The notes: a model not told the origin generated them from the sequence alone. 64,000 nt of DNA from Caulobacter ginsengisoli (GCF_030814835.1 NZ_JAUSVS010000001.1:377001-441000); one strand, 5' to 3'; numbered from the stretch's first letter, positions 54,131 to 62,808 are shown. Numbers and translations: made by a program.

Positions 54131-56329
54131 CTAGAACCGGGCCGAGAGCGACAGGCCGATAGTGCGGGGCCGGATGACCGCGGCGGTCATGCCGAAAGCC
54201 CCGCCAGGCGTGGCGGCGGCCGCCGCGCTGCTGTTGGTGCCAAGGGCGGTGATGCCCCGCTCGTCCCCGACGTTCTTGGCGTAGACCTCCAGACTCCAGG
54301 GGCCTTGCTCCAGTCCGGCCCGCAGGTCGACGGTGCTGTAGCTGTTCAGCCGGATCTGCTCGAACTGGCTGGGCCGGGGCGAGAAGTCGGTAAAGCGCTC
54401 GCCGATATAGGACCAGCTGGCCCCGACGAAGGCGGTGGCCTCGCCCACCGACCACTCGTAGTCGCCGCCCAGGCTGGCCGTCCATTTCGGGACATAGGGC
54501 AGGGGCTCGCCGTTCAGGCCGCCGACGAGCGAGGTGGTGTCGCTGGTCAGTTCGGCGTCGGTATAGGCGCCGTTGAAGTTCAGGGTCAGGCCCTGGATGG
54601 GCCGGGCCAGGGCGGTCCACTCGAAGCCCCGGCTCTCGGCCGAGCCGCCGTTGAGGGTGATGCCGGTGGTGACGCCGCTTACCACGGCCAGGCCCACCAG
54701 CTGGATATCGTCCCACTGGATGTCGAAGATCGAGAGGTCGAGCGACAGGCGGCGGTCGAGGAAGTCGCGGCGCAGGCCCAGCTCGCCGCTGATCACCTTG
54801 TCGGCGTCGAAGTTGGGCGGACCGGAGCCGGGCGCGCCGAGCGCCACGACGTTGGGGCCGCCGGGCCGGTAGCCCGAGGCGATGCGGCCATAGACGATGG
54901 TGTTGTCATCGGGCCGCCAGCGCGGGGCCAGGGAATACAGGAAGACGTTTTCGGAGGAGTCGCCCAGCTTGGCTGGGCCGGCGAACAGGCCCGTGCCGGT
55001 CTGGTTGGTGGTCTGGTCGTTGCTGGCGAAGCGGCCCCCCAGGGCGATGTCGAACTGCGGGGTGAAGTGGTAGGTGACGGTGGCGAACACCGCCTTTTCC
55101 TTGAAGGTCGAGGCGATATGCGAGCCCGAGCCGGTCAGGTCCGCGCCGAGCGCGGTGTAGAAGCCGGTATAGTCGGTCCCCAGGTCGGCGGTCTCGCGGG
55201 TGTAGTAGACGCCCGCCACCCATTCCAGGTCACCGGGCTTGGAGGCCAGGCGGATCTCCTGGGTGAACTTGGTCTGGTCGGCCAGGGAGTGGCCCTCCAC
55301 CGTGCCCAGCACGGTGATGTCGACCAGCTGGGTCTGGCGCAGGGTGCTGTAGCTGGTCACCGAGGTCAGGTCGCCGAAGCCCAGGTCCCAGCCCACCGAG
55401 CCGTTATAGATGCGGTATTTGGTGTGGGAGAACTCCGACACCCCGTGCGACAGCTGCAGGTCCCCGGTCAGTGGGCGAAGCGGGATCAGCGGGCGGCCGA
55501 TGGCGTCGGTCTGGGCGTCGATGGCGTTGGAGCCGTTGAAGACGCTGTTCTGGCCCACGGCCGTCAGCCGGACGGTCAGCCGGTCGGTCGGCTCGAACAG
55601 GAAGGACAGCCGCACCGCCGACTGCACTGAGTCGTTGGTGTTCTCGAGGCTGCGCGAGGGATCGTCGATGAAGCCGGGATCGACGCTGTGCACGGCGGTC
55701 AGCCGGACCGCGGCGTTGTCGCCGAGCGGGGCGTTGAGCACGCCCTTGGCCGACCAGCCGAAGTCGCCATCGACATCCTCCACCCCAGCGACGACCCGGC
55801 CGGAAAAGCCGCTCGGATCGGGCGCGTTGGTGACGAACTTCAACAGGCCGCCCAGAGTGCTGGCCCCGTAGAGCGTGCCCTGCGGCCCTTTGAGCACCTC
55901 GACGCGCTGGACGTCGAAGGTGTTGAGGTCGCCGGTGTAGAACTGGCCGTTGCTGAGGCCGCTGCTGGAGCCGTAGGGGGTGTCATCGACATAGACCCCG
56001 ACGGTGGAGCCGGCCGAGAGGCTGCTGATGCCCCGCAGGGTCAGGACAGTCTGGCCGGGCTTGGCGGAGGCCAGGCTCAGCCCGGGCACCAGCTTGGCGT
56101 AGTCCTGGAAGTCGGAGGCCTGGATGCGGTCCAGGCGATCCTCGCCGACCGCCGTGACGGCCATGGCCACGTCCTTGAGGCGCTCCTCGCGCTTGTTGGC
56201 GGTGACCACCACCTCATCGACCGTGGTCGTGTCAGTGGGTTCGGCCGCCCAGGCCGCGGAGCCGGCCAGCCACACCGCCAGGGCGGTCGATGCGGCCAGG
56301 ACCGTCCGTCGTCTCATCTGCACGCGCAT
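54131..56329 (-). CDS. TonB-dependent outer-membrane receptor
   Basis: A 732-residue receptor: signal VLAASTALAVWLAGSAAWA, a TonB-box-like start DEVVVTANKREERLKDVAM, plug motif VEVLKGPQGTLYGASTLGGLLKF, beta-barrel repeats and the C-terminal aromatic LSLSARF needed for BAM recognition. ATG 56329 with AAGGGGA upstream. Receptor for a large or complex substrate, likely peptides or muropeptides given the neighbours; the nature is not encoded in the sequence. No FecR/sigma pair is present, so control is by another route, and CCTGAACAG occurs 110 bases upstream. Confidence 0.92.
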   Translation of the reverse strand: MRVQMRRRTVLAASTALAVWLAGSAAWAAEPTDTTTVDEVVVTANKREERLKDVAMAVTAVGEDRLDRIQASDFQDYAKLVPGLSLASAKPGQTVLTLRGISSLSAGSTVGVYVDDTPYGSSSGLSNGQFYTGDLNTFDVQRVEVLKGPQGTLYGASTLGGLLKFVTNAPDPSGFSGRVVAGVEDVDGDFGWSAKGVLNAPLGDNAAVRLTAVHSVDPGFIDDPSRSLENTNDSVQSAVRLSFLFEPTDRLTVRLTAVGQNSVFNGSNAIDAQTDAIGRPLIPLRPLTGDLQLSHGVSEFSHTKYRIYNGSVGWDLGFGDLTSVTSYSTLRQTQLVDITVLGTVEGHSLADQTKFTQEIRLASKPGDLEWVAGVYYTRETADLGTDYTGFYTALGADLTGSGSHIASTFKEKAVFATVTYHFTPQFDIALGGRFASNDQTTNQTGTGLFAGPAKLGDSSENVFLYSLAPRWRPDDNTIVYGRIASGYRPGGPNVVALGAPGSGPPNFDADKVISGELGLRRDFLDRRLSLDLSIFDIQWDDIQLVGLAVVSGVTTGITLNGGSAESRGFEWTALARPIQGLTLNFNGAYTDAELTSDTTSLVGGLNGEPLPYVPKWTASLGGDYEWSVGEATAFVGASWSYIGERFTDFSPRPSQFEQIRLNSYSTVDLRAGLEQGPWSLEVYAKNVGDERGITALGTNSSAAAAATPGGAFGMTAAVIRPRTIGLSLSARF

Positions 56330-56438
56330 GTCGTCCCCTTTGGATGGCTTTCGCCTTTGATTGCGGCCCGGCCTCTTTGAGCGACGGCTGGTCGCCGGGC
56401 CGGATTCGATAGATATCATCCTATACGGCAAATTTAGT

Positions 56439-56448
56439 CCTGAACAGA
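56439..56448. promoter_or_regulatory. operator-like site upstream of the TonB receptor
   Basis: CCTGAACAGA, one mismatch from the CCTGATCAGG palindrome found twice upstream of dgcA and the regulator, lies 110 bases before the receptor start. It is followed on the plus strand by AAAATTATCA, similar to the AAAATTGTCAA that marks the -35 side in the other promoters. Confidence 0.6.
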
Positions 56449-56454
56449 AAATTA

Positions 56455-57807
56455 TCAGTCCACGGCCAGGGGAATCGGCGGGGCGGCCGCCCGGGTCGCC
56501 TCCACCCGCCGGGCCGGGCCGTTCAGCAGCAGCAGCAGCAGGCCGGCGGTCGTGGCCACGGCGGCCATCAGGGCGAAGAAGACCGCCGGAGCGGTATGGC
56601 TCCAGAACGAGCCCAGGGCGCCGGCCAGCAGGTTGCCGGCGAAGGCGGCCAGGTACCAGGCCGCCACCGTTGTCGCCGCCAGCGAGGCGGGGGCCAGGCG
56701 GGCGAACAGTCCCAGGCCGATGGGCAGGATGTAGAGCTCGCCGGCGGTGAGCAGCACGAAGAAGGCGGCCAGCCATCCCCAGTGCACCGGGCCGCCCCCG
56801 GCCAGGGCGCAGACCACGGCCAGCAGGCCGTAGGCGCTCGCCACCCCGCCCGCGCCCATGGCCATCTTGACCAGGGGCGAGGGCTCACGGCCCCGCTTGG
56901 CCTGGCGGGTCCAGCGCGCCACGAAGAAGGGGGTCAGCAGGAAGACCAGCATGGGGTTGAGCGACTGGAACCAGGTCATCGGCACCGACAGGCCCGGGGT
57001 GACGACCCGGTCGACCTGGGAATCGGTCCAGACGGCGATGGTGTTGCCCACCTGCTCGTAGGCGCCGCGGAAGACCATCACCATCAGCCCCACGGCCAGC
57101 AGCAGCAGGGCGGTGGACTTCAGGTCCTGCTTGGGGACCAGGGCCGCCTCGGCCCGGGCCGCCTTGGTCCGGATCGGGCGGACCGGCTCGGGCGGCAGAT
57201 AGCGCGCGCCGGCCAGATAGATGGCCAGGCCAGCGACCATGCCCAGGCCCGCCAGGGTGAAGCCCCAGTGCCAGCCATAGAGCTCGCCCACCGTGCCGCA
57301 GACCAGCGGGGCCAGGAAGGCGCCGATATTGATGCCCACATAGTAGACGTTATAGGCCGAGCCCCGCCGGGGATCGCGGTCGGCATAGAGGCTGCCGATC
57401 TGGCTGGGAAGGCTGGGCAGGAACAGGCCGTTGCCCAGCGCGATGGTGATCAGGGCCGGATAGAACAGGTCCGGGAAGGCCATCATGAAATGGCCCGCCG
57501 CCATGGTGGCCCCGCCCAGGATGACGGCGCGCTTGCGGCCCAGCCAGCGGTCGGAGATGGCCCCGCCGATGATCGGGGTGAAATAGGCCAGCGCCGCGTA
57601 GGCGCCATAGATCAGCGAGGCCTTGCCCTGGCCGATCATCAGCTGCTTGGTCATGTAGTAGACCAGCAGGGCCCGCATGCCGAAGAAGGAGAACTCCTCC
57701 CACATCTGGGTCAGGAAGAGGACGGTCAGGCCGCGGGGCTGGCCGAACCAGGTCGGGCCGGCCGGAACTTCGACGGGGGCGGCCGTGTCGGCGACGGCGG
57801 CGTTCAC
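56455..57807 (-). CDS. POT-family (PTR2) oligopeptide transporter
   Basis: A 450-residue proton-coupled peptide transporter of about 12-14 helices. The first helix motif reads TQMWEEFSFFGMR, where canonical family members have ExxERFxYYG: the first Glu is Gln34 and the Arg is Glu38, so the proton-coupling motif is altered. Other family features: RWLGRKRAVILGG, NGLFLPSLPSQIG, YVGINIGAFLAPL. Start is GTG 57807, overlapping the dgcA stop (GTGA). Imports di- and tripeptides; next to an epimerase for D/L dipeptides this suggests uptake of peptidoglycan-derived peptides. Confidence 0.9.
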   Translation of the reverse strand: MNAAVADTAAPVEVPAGPTWFGQPRGLTVLFLTQMWEEFSFFGMRALLVYYMTKQLMIGQGKASLIYGAYAALAYFTPIIGGAISDRWLGRKRAVILGGATMAAGHFMMAFPDLFYPALITIALGNGLFLPSLPSQIGSLYADRDPRRGSAYNVYYVGINIGAFLAPLVCGTVGELYGWHWGFTLAGLGMVAGLAIYLAGARYLPPEPVRPIRTKAARAEAALVPKQDLKSTALLLLAVGLMVMVFRGAYEQVGNTIAVWTDSQVDRVVTPGLSVPMTWFQSLNPMLVFLLTPFFVARWTRQAKRGREPSPLVKMAMGAGGVASAYGLLAVVCALAGGGPVHWGWLAAFFVLLTAGELYILPIGLGLFARLAPASLAATTVAAWYLAAFAGNLLAGALGSFWSHTAPAVFFALMAAVATTAGLLLLLLNGPARRVEATRAAAPPIPLAVD

Positions 57808-58826
57808 GCGGCCACCACGGCCGGAGCCCCCCAGACGGCTTCGCCGCACCAGACATGGCCGTCGGCATAGACGACGCCGGGCTGGCGATCCTGGGCCAGG
57901 AAGGTGGGGGCGTCCAGGTCGACCAGGTCGCAGAGCTGGCCGACCAGAAAGGCCGGGGCCATGGCCAGGCTGGAGCCGCTCATGCAGCCGACCATCACCT
58001 TCAGTCCCAGGCGGCGGGCCTCGGCGACCATCAGCAGGCCCTCGGTCAGGCCCCCGCACTTGTCGAGCTTGATATTGACCACGTCGAAGCGGCCGACCAG
58101 GCCCTCGATGTCGGCCAGGCACTGCACGCTCTCGTCGGCGGCCAGGGGGATGGGGCTGTCGAAGTCCTGCAGGTCGGCCTCGCGGCCCCGGGCCAGCGGC
58201 TGCTCCAGCAGCGAGACCCGCGCCTCGACCAGGGTCGGCAGGATCCGGTCCAGGGTGTCGAGGGTGAAGCCCTGGTTGCCGTCGACCCCGATCCAGACGT
58301 CTGGCCGGGCGGCGCGGACGGCCCGCACCCGCTCGATATCGGCCTCGGCTTCGCCCGTCAGTTTCAGTTTGAGGGCCCGGGCCTGGTCGAAGCCCAGGGC
58401 GCCCCGCGCCATCTGGGCCGGATCGTCGGCGCCCAGGGTGAAGGTGGTCAGCAGGGCCTTGGGCGGCGCCAGCCCGGCGATCTGCCAGACGGGCCGGCCG
58501 GTCTGGCGGGCCTCCAGGTCCCAGAGGACGCTGTCCAGGGCGTTGCGGGCCCCGCCGGCCGGCAACAGCCGGGCCAGCTCGGCGCGGTCGGCGCCAGCCT
58601 CGATGGCCTCGCGGACGCTCTCGATCATGGCCAGGATCGTCGCCGCGTCGTCGCCCAGATAATAGACGCCATCAGCCTCGCCGCGCCCCTCGGCCTCGCC
58701 CGCGCTCAGCGTAGCCACCACCACCTCGGCCTCGGTGAAGGTGTAGCCCGAGATCCGGAAGGGCGACTTCATCGGCAGATGGTCGACCGCGGCCGCGAGG
58801 CTGAGGCGGGAAGGGGCAGGCCGCAT
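57804..58826 (-). CDS. dgcA: enolase-superfamily N-acetyl-D-glutamate racemase (DgcA) or L-Ala-D/L-Glu epimerase
   Basis: A 340-residue MLE-subgroup enzyme. Catalytic Lys pair: KLKLTG (Lys153/Lys155) and NIKLDKCGG (Lys253/Lys256); metal ligands Asp182 (VDGNQ), Glu208 (LEQP), Asp231 (ADES); C-terminal CDLVDLDAP carries the DxD of dipeptide epimerases. With the DUF1611 gene in the same locus, DgcA (N-acetyl-D-Glu to N-acetyl-L-Glu) is the better fit; the Ala-Glu dipeptide epimerase is the alternative and is biochemically close. Divergent from the XRE-cupin regulator with CCTGATCAGG on both sides of the intergenic region. Confidence 0.85.
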   Translation of the reverse strand: MRPAPSRLSLAAAVDHLPMKSPFRISGYTFTEAEVVVATLSAGEAEGRGEADGVYYLGDDAATILAMIESVREAIEAGADRAELARLLPAGGARNALDSVLWDLEARQTGRPVWQIAGLAPPKALLTTFTLGADDPAQMARGALGFDQARALKLKLTGEAEADIERVRAVRAARPDVWIGVDGNQGFTLDTLDRILPTLVEARVSLLEQPLARGREADLQDFDSPIPLAADESVQCLADIEGLVGRFDVVNIKLDKCGGLTEGLLMVAEARRLGLKVMVGCMSGSSLAMAPAFLVGQLCDLVDLDAPTFLAQDRQPGVVYADGHVWCGEAVWGAPAVVAA

Positions 58827-58890
58827 GGGGAACTCCGAAGCAACAAGGAAGCCGATCGGGGCGCGTCGCGCGCCGGCAAGGACAAATCAT

Positions 58891-58930
58891 CCTGATCAGG
58901 CATGTATGAGCCTTGATAGAAAATTGTCAA
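58891..58930 (-). promoter_or_regulatory. sigma70-type promoter and operator of the dgcA operon
   Basis: On the minus strand, TTGACA (complement 58925-58930), 17 bases, then ATACAT (58902-58907), then the perfect palindrome CCTGATCAGG (58891-58900) around the expected start point. The same set with the same 17-base spacer stands before the 61849 gene, so this is a regulated promoter; a repressor bound at the palindrome would block initiation. Confidence 0.75.
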
Positions 58931-59080
58931 ACACCGATCTGCGATCCGCCGGCCCTCGGCCGCGCTCGGCCGAAGGATCAATCCGGTTGATTTTTCGCGG
59001 GTTAGGCGACAAGTCCTGCTAGAAGGAGGGAAGATTTGCCATTTCGCCGGAAGAATCTGGCAGTATCTGGCCAAAGATGG

Positions 59081-59090
59081 CCTGATCAGG
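59081..59090. promoter_or_regulatory. operator-like palindrome upstream of the regulator gene
   Basis: A second perfect CCTGATCAGG, 65 bases before the ATG of the XRE-cupin regulator. It suggests autoregulation. A weak TTGCCA / CAGTAT pair lies just upstream (59036-59066). Confidence 0.65.
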
Positions 59091-59155
59091 ACGATGAAGA
59101 GCATAACCTGCCGGACCGCCCTCGCGGTCCCGGCGCCGCCAAGGAGCCCGCGGGC

Positions 59156-59863
59156 ATGAAATCTGATCAACCCACGCTCGGGCGGCTGCTGCGCGGACTG
59201 CGGGACCGCAACAACTGGACGCTCAAGGAGATGAGCGAGCGGACCGGCATTCCGATCTCCACCCTCTCCAAGGTCGAGCACGACCGCCTGACCCTGACCT
59301 ATGACAAGCTCCAGCAGCTGAGCCAGCGGCTCAACATCCGCATGTCCGAGCTGTTCGCCGAACCTGGCGCGGCGGCCGAGGCGGCGGTGACCGCCCGCCG
59401 CAGCATCGGCGATGTCGACCAGTCGATCCGGGTCAACACCCGCAACTACGACTACTACTATCTCTGCCCCGAACTGCGCCGGAAGCGGATGATCCCGGTG
59501 CTGGTGCGCATCCGGGCCAAGAACGTCCAGGAGTTCGGCGAGCTGGTCCAGCACTCCGGCGAGGAGTTCATCTATGTCGTCGAAGGGCGGATCGAGATCC
59601 ACACCGAGTTCTACGACCCGATCCTGCTGGAGGCCGGCCAGTCCATCTATCTCGACTCCAGCATGGGCCACGCCTACGTCGCCGCCGAGGGCTGCGAGGA
59701 GGCCACGGTGCTGGGCGTCTGCTCCAGCGCCGACGAGGGACTGATGGAGTCCCTGCTCACCTTGCACGGCGAGGAGGAGGGGGCCGAGGCGCCGCTGCTG
59801 CCGCCCAGCGTTCCCGCCCGCGAAGCGCCCCCGGCCAAGCGCGCCGGGGGGCGTCGGAGCTGA
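59156..59863 (+). CDS. XRE-family transcriptional regulator with cupin sensor domain
   Basis: A 235-residue regulator from ATG 59156 (AAGGAG nearby). Residues about 5-65 are an XRE helix-turn-helix (LRGLRDRNNWTLKEMSERTG, STLSKVEHDRLTLTYDKLQQLSQ); a cupin follows (GEEFIYVVEGRIEIHTEFYDPILLEAGQSIYLDSSMGHAYVA). This architecture often senses amino acids or their derivatives. Divergent from the D-Glu genes and flanked by two CCTGATCAGG sites, it is the natural candidate for their control. Convergent with the large serine hydrolase gene (9-base gap). A Pro/Ala-rich tail closes the protein. Confidence 0.88.
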   Translation: MKSDQPTLGRLLRGLRDRNNWTLKEMSERTGIPISTLSKVEHDRLTLTYDKLQQLSQRLNIRMSELFAEPGAAAEAAVTARRSIGDVDQSIRVNTRNYDYYYLCPELRRKRMIPVLVRIRAKNVQEFGELVQHSGEEFIYVVEGRIEIHTEFYDPILLEAGQSIYLDSSMGHAYVAAEGCEEATVLGVCSSADEGLMESLLTLHGEEEGAEAPLLPPSVPAREAPPAKRAGGRRS

Positions 59864-59872
59864 GCCCGCGCC

Positions 59873-61849
59873 TCAATAGGTGAGGCCGAACCCGACCAGG
59901 TGGTAGGCCATGGCCACCCAGAGCAGGGCGGCGAAGGCGCCGGCCAGGGCGACGCTCCAGGTCCTGGCGAACCAGCCGCGCTTGCCCCGCCACACCCGCC
60001 AGACATTCCACAGGCTGACCAGCAGGCCGCCGTCGAAGGCCAGCAGGCTGAGGAAGTGCGCGAAGGTGAGCCAGCCGTCGGTCTTGGCGGTCATCGGCAG
60101 GCTGGTCGCGATGAAGCCCTGGAAGGTCCAGACCCAGGCGAAAATGGCCGTGAAGACCAGCAGGGCCGCCAGCCGCACGCCGCGATAGGCCCAGGCGTCC
60201 TGGCCCGTAAGGGCAAAGCGCGCGCCATAGCGGCGGCGCACGATCGCCGCCACCGGCCAGAGCAGCACGGTCAGGACCAGCGCCCCCAGGGCCAGCTTGA
60301 CGGCCAGCATGCGGATCGACGGCGCGCTCAGCCCCGGGGTCGGCAGGAACATCATGAAGGGCGACAGCTCGTCCATGCTGAACATCGCCACCTTGCCGCC
60401 CACGACCTTGGCCGCCAGACGGTCCTTGCCGTCCACGTCGCGCCAGACGAAGGGGGCGATCTCGCGCCAGCGCCGGGGCTGGTCGTTGAGGCCGGTGACG
60501 CCGGTGACGCTGATGGTGCCGTCGCCGTTGTCGACCACCTTGGTCGAGCCCAGCAGGCCCAGCACGCTGAGGAAGTTCGACTGCGATCCGCGCGAAAGGG
60601 CGTATTCGCCGGCCATCAGCCGGGCATGGGCGGCGGCGGTCTTGGGATCGACCCGGCCGTCGGGCGTGGGCCCGGGCAGGTAGCGGTCGGTGAACTGCTC
60701 GAACAGGGCTGTGCGGATGGCCCCGGCCGCGCCGTTCGCCCCGGCGCTGTTCATCGAGATGAACAGGCCCACCCCATCGTCGAGATACAGGTGCATGACA
60801 CTGTGGAACAGCGGGGTGTCGCCGGCATGGGCGATGACCCGGCGGCCGTTACGGTTGGTCTCGTAGAAGCCCAGCATCATCCGATTGACCCCCGGCAGGA
60901 TGGTCAGGGCGGTGGAGTGCATCATCCGGGCGGTCTCGGGCCGCAGGATCCGCCCCTCGCCATAGGCCCCGTCCTGGAGCTGGGCGATCATGAAATGGCC
61001 CATGTCCTCGCCGGTCGCCGACAGGGCGCCGGCCGGGCTGGCGCCGTAAAGCTCGAACGGCTTGGGCGGCGCCGAGGCGGTGCTGTAGCCCTTGGACATC
61101 CAGGGCTTGAGGCGCGCGGGCAGGGGCTGGCGGAAGGTCGAATTGTTCATGCCCAGCGGCTGCAGGATATGGCGCTCGACATAGACGTCGAAGGGCTCGC
61201 CCGAGACCCGCTCGACCATGTAGCCGGCCAGGGCGGTGCCATAGTTGGAATAGGCCGGAACCTCGCCGGGCGCGAACACCCGCCTGGGGATCCAGCCGTG
61301 CATGTAGCGGTCGAAGGGTGGCAGGTCCTCGGGCTTGAAGGTATAGCCGCCCTTCAGAGTCTCCTCGAAGCCGCCGGTGTGGGTCATCAGGTTGCGCAGG
61401 GTGACCGGCCGACCGTTCCAGGGCGGGATCTTGAAGTCCAGGTAGCGGTTGACGTCGGCGTCCAGGTCCAGCCGGCCCAGCTCCACCTGCTGCATGACCG
61501 CCGTCCAGGTGAACAGCTTGGAGGTCGAACCGGGCCGGAACACGGTGCGGGCCGCATCGACCGGGGTGCGGGCGGCGACATCCGACAGGCCGTAGCCCTT
61601 GGCCAGCAGCACCTTGCCGTCCTTGACCACCACTACCACCGCCCCGGCGACGTCGCCGCGCTGCAGGGCGTAGGGCAGCATGCCGTCGAGCCACGGCTCC
61701 AGGTCTTGCGCCGTCAGGGTTCGGGCGGGCGCCGGAGCCGCAGCCTTGGCCGCAGTCTTGGCTGGGGCCGGCTCGGCCCGGGATTGCGCCAGGCCCGGCA
61801 GGGCCAGCGCCAGGGCGACAAGCCCGGTGACGACGGTGATGGCACGCAT
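59873..61849 (-). CDS. exported serine hydrolase (class C PBP type) with C-terminal membrane domain
   Basis: A 658-residue enzyme with signal peptide VVTGLVALALALPGLAQ, motifs GSTSK (Ser108, Lys111), YSN (Tyr200-Asn202) and an AHAG third motif, then a beta domain and, unusually, about four membrane helices at the C-terminus (MLAVKLALGALVLTVLLWPV, ALLVFTAIFAWVWTFQGF, SLLAFDGGLLVSLWNVW, VALAGAFAALLWVAMAYHLV). The catalytic domain would face the periplasm while anchored in the inner membrane. Its promoter carries the same operator as dgcA, so it belongs to the regulon. Confidence 0.85.
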   Translation of the reverse strand: MRAITVVTGLVALALALPGLAQSRAEPAPAKTAAKAAAPAPARTLTAQDLEPWLDGMLPYALQRGDVAGAVVVVVKDGKVLLAKGYGLSDVAARTPVDAARTVFRPGSTSKLFTWTAVMQQVELGRLDLDADVNRYLDFKIPPWNGRPVTLRNLMTHTGGFEETLKGGYTFKPEDLPPFDRYMHGWIPRRVFAPGEVPAYSNYGTALAGYMVERVSGEPFDVYVERHILQPLGMNNSTFRQPLPARLKPWMSKGYSTASAPPKPFELYGASPAGALSATGEDMGHFMIAQLQDGAYGEGRILRPETARMMHSTALTILPGVNRMMLGFYETNRNGRRVIAHAGDTPLFHSVMHLYLDDGVGLFISMNSAGANGAAGAIRTALFEQFTDRYLPGPTPDGRVDPKTAAAHARLMAGEYALSRGSQSNFLSVLGLLGSTKVVDNGDGTISVTGVTGLNDQPRRWREIAPFVWRDVDGKDRLAAKVVGGKVAMFSMDELSPFMMFLPTPGLSAPSIRMLAVKLALGALVLTVLLWPVAAIVRRRYGARFALTGQDAWAYRGVRLAALLVFTAIFAWVWTFQGFIATSLPMTAKTDGWLTFAHFLSLLAFDGGLLVSLWNVWRVWRGKRGWFARTWSVALAGAFAALLWVAMAYHLVGFGLTY

Positions 61850-61889
61850 GGTCGATCCTCGATTGGACTTGCCTTGTCGGACAAACTGT

Positions 61890-61928
61890 CCTGAACAGCA
61901 ACAATCGACCTGATATGAAAATTGTCAA
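61890..61928 (-). promoter_or_regulatory. promoter and operator of the 61849 serine hydrolase
   Basis: On the minus strand TTGACA (complement 61923-61928), 17 bases, then ATTGTT (61900-61905), then CCTGAACAGC (61890-61899). The flanks also match the dgcA promoter: AAAATTGTCAA on one side and GACAAA about 10 bases beyond the operator on the other. Confidence 0.75.
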
Positions 61929-61963
61929 ATGACCGAGTCGTCATGATCGGCCATGGCGCGGCG

Positions 61964-62731
61964 TCAGAGCGACTGGCCGTCGTCGACCGTGAACACGCTG
62001 CCCGTCACCGCCCGCGAGGCGTCGCTGACCAGCCACCCCACGATCGCGTCCAGGTCCGCCTCCTCCATCAGCCGCCGGCGGGGGAAGGTGGCGACCTGCT
62101 TCTGGCCGCCCTCCGAGGCGAACCATTCCTCGTTCAGCTCGGTGACGATGTAGCCGGGGCACAGCACATTGACGTTGATCCCCCGGTTGGCCCACTCGCG
62201 CGACAACGCCTTGCCCATCTGCGCGACCGCCGCCTTGGACGCGCAATAGGCTGTCAGCCCCGGCAGCACCGTATGGGCCCCGATGGAGGCGATCAGCAGC
62301 ACCCGGCCGCGCTTCGTCTCCTTCGAACCGGCGGCGATCATCCGGCGGGCCCCCTCGCGGGCCGTCAGGAAGACGCCTTTGACGTTGGTGTCGAACATCT
62401 GGTCCCACTGGTCCTCGGGGATGTCGAGCGCCAGGGCCTCGTTGTTCATGCCGGCGTTGGCGATGACCGAATCGATGGGGCCCAGCGCCGCCTCGGCCGC
62501 GTCATAGGCGGTGATGACCGAGGCCTCCTTCTGCACGTCCATGGCCACGGCGAAGGCCTGACCGCCGCCGGCCTTGATCTCGTCGACCAACGCCGTCAGC
62601 CGGTCGGTCCGCCGCGCCGCCACCGCCACCTTGGCGCCGGCCCTGGCCAGGATCAGCGCGAACCGCCGCCCCAGGCCCGAAGAGGCCCCGGTGATCATCA
62701 CCGTGCGGCCGGTCATGTCGAAATTGCTCAT
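61964..62731 (-). CDS. short-chain dehydrogenase/reductase
   Basis: A 255-residue SDR: cofactor site TGASSGLGRRFA (residues about 14-25), NAGMNN, catalytic Ser in IASIG, and YCASK with the Tyr-Lys pair. C-terminal FTVDDGQSL is typical. ATG 62731 follows GGGAAG. Substrate unknown; family members act on alcohols, ketones or sugars. It lies just upstream of the serine hydrolase gene (115-base gap with its own promoter), so it may or may not belong to the regulon. Confidence 0.88.
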   Translation of the reverse strand: MSNFDMTGRTVMITGASSGLGRRFALILARAGAKVAVAARRTDRLTALVDEIKAGGGQAFAVAMDVQKEASVITAYDAAEAALGPIDSVIANAGMNNEALALDIPEDQWDQMFDTNVKGVFLTAREGARRMIAAGSKETKRGRVLLIASIGAHTVLPGLTAYCASKAAVAQMGKALSREWANRGINVNVLCPGYIVTELNEEWFASEGGQKQVATFPRRRLMEEADLDAIVGWLVSDASRAVTGSVFTVDDGQSL

Positions 62732-62808
62732 GGTCGTCTTCCCGTGTTCCCTCAAACCGGATAGGCGGCGAGGGCGGCCTTGTCATCGGTGACCTAACGG
62801 GAGGGGTA

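Noticed and set aside
54131..56776. Extended start of the TonB receptor at 56776
   Set aside because: The extra 149 residues overlap the POT gene region and lack meaning; ATG 56329 has a ribosome site and directly begins a signal peptide.
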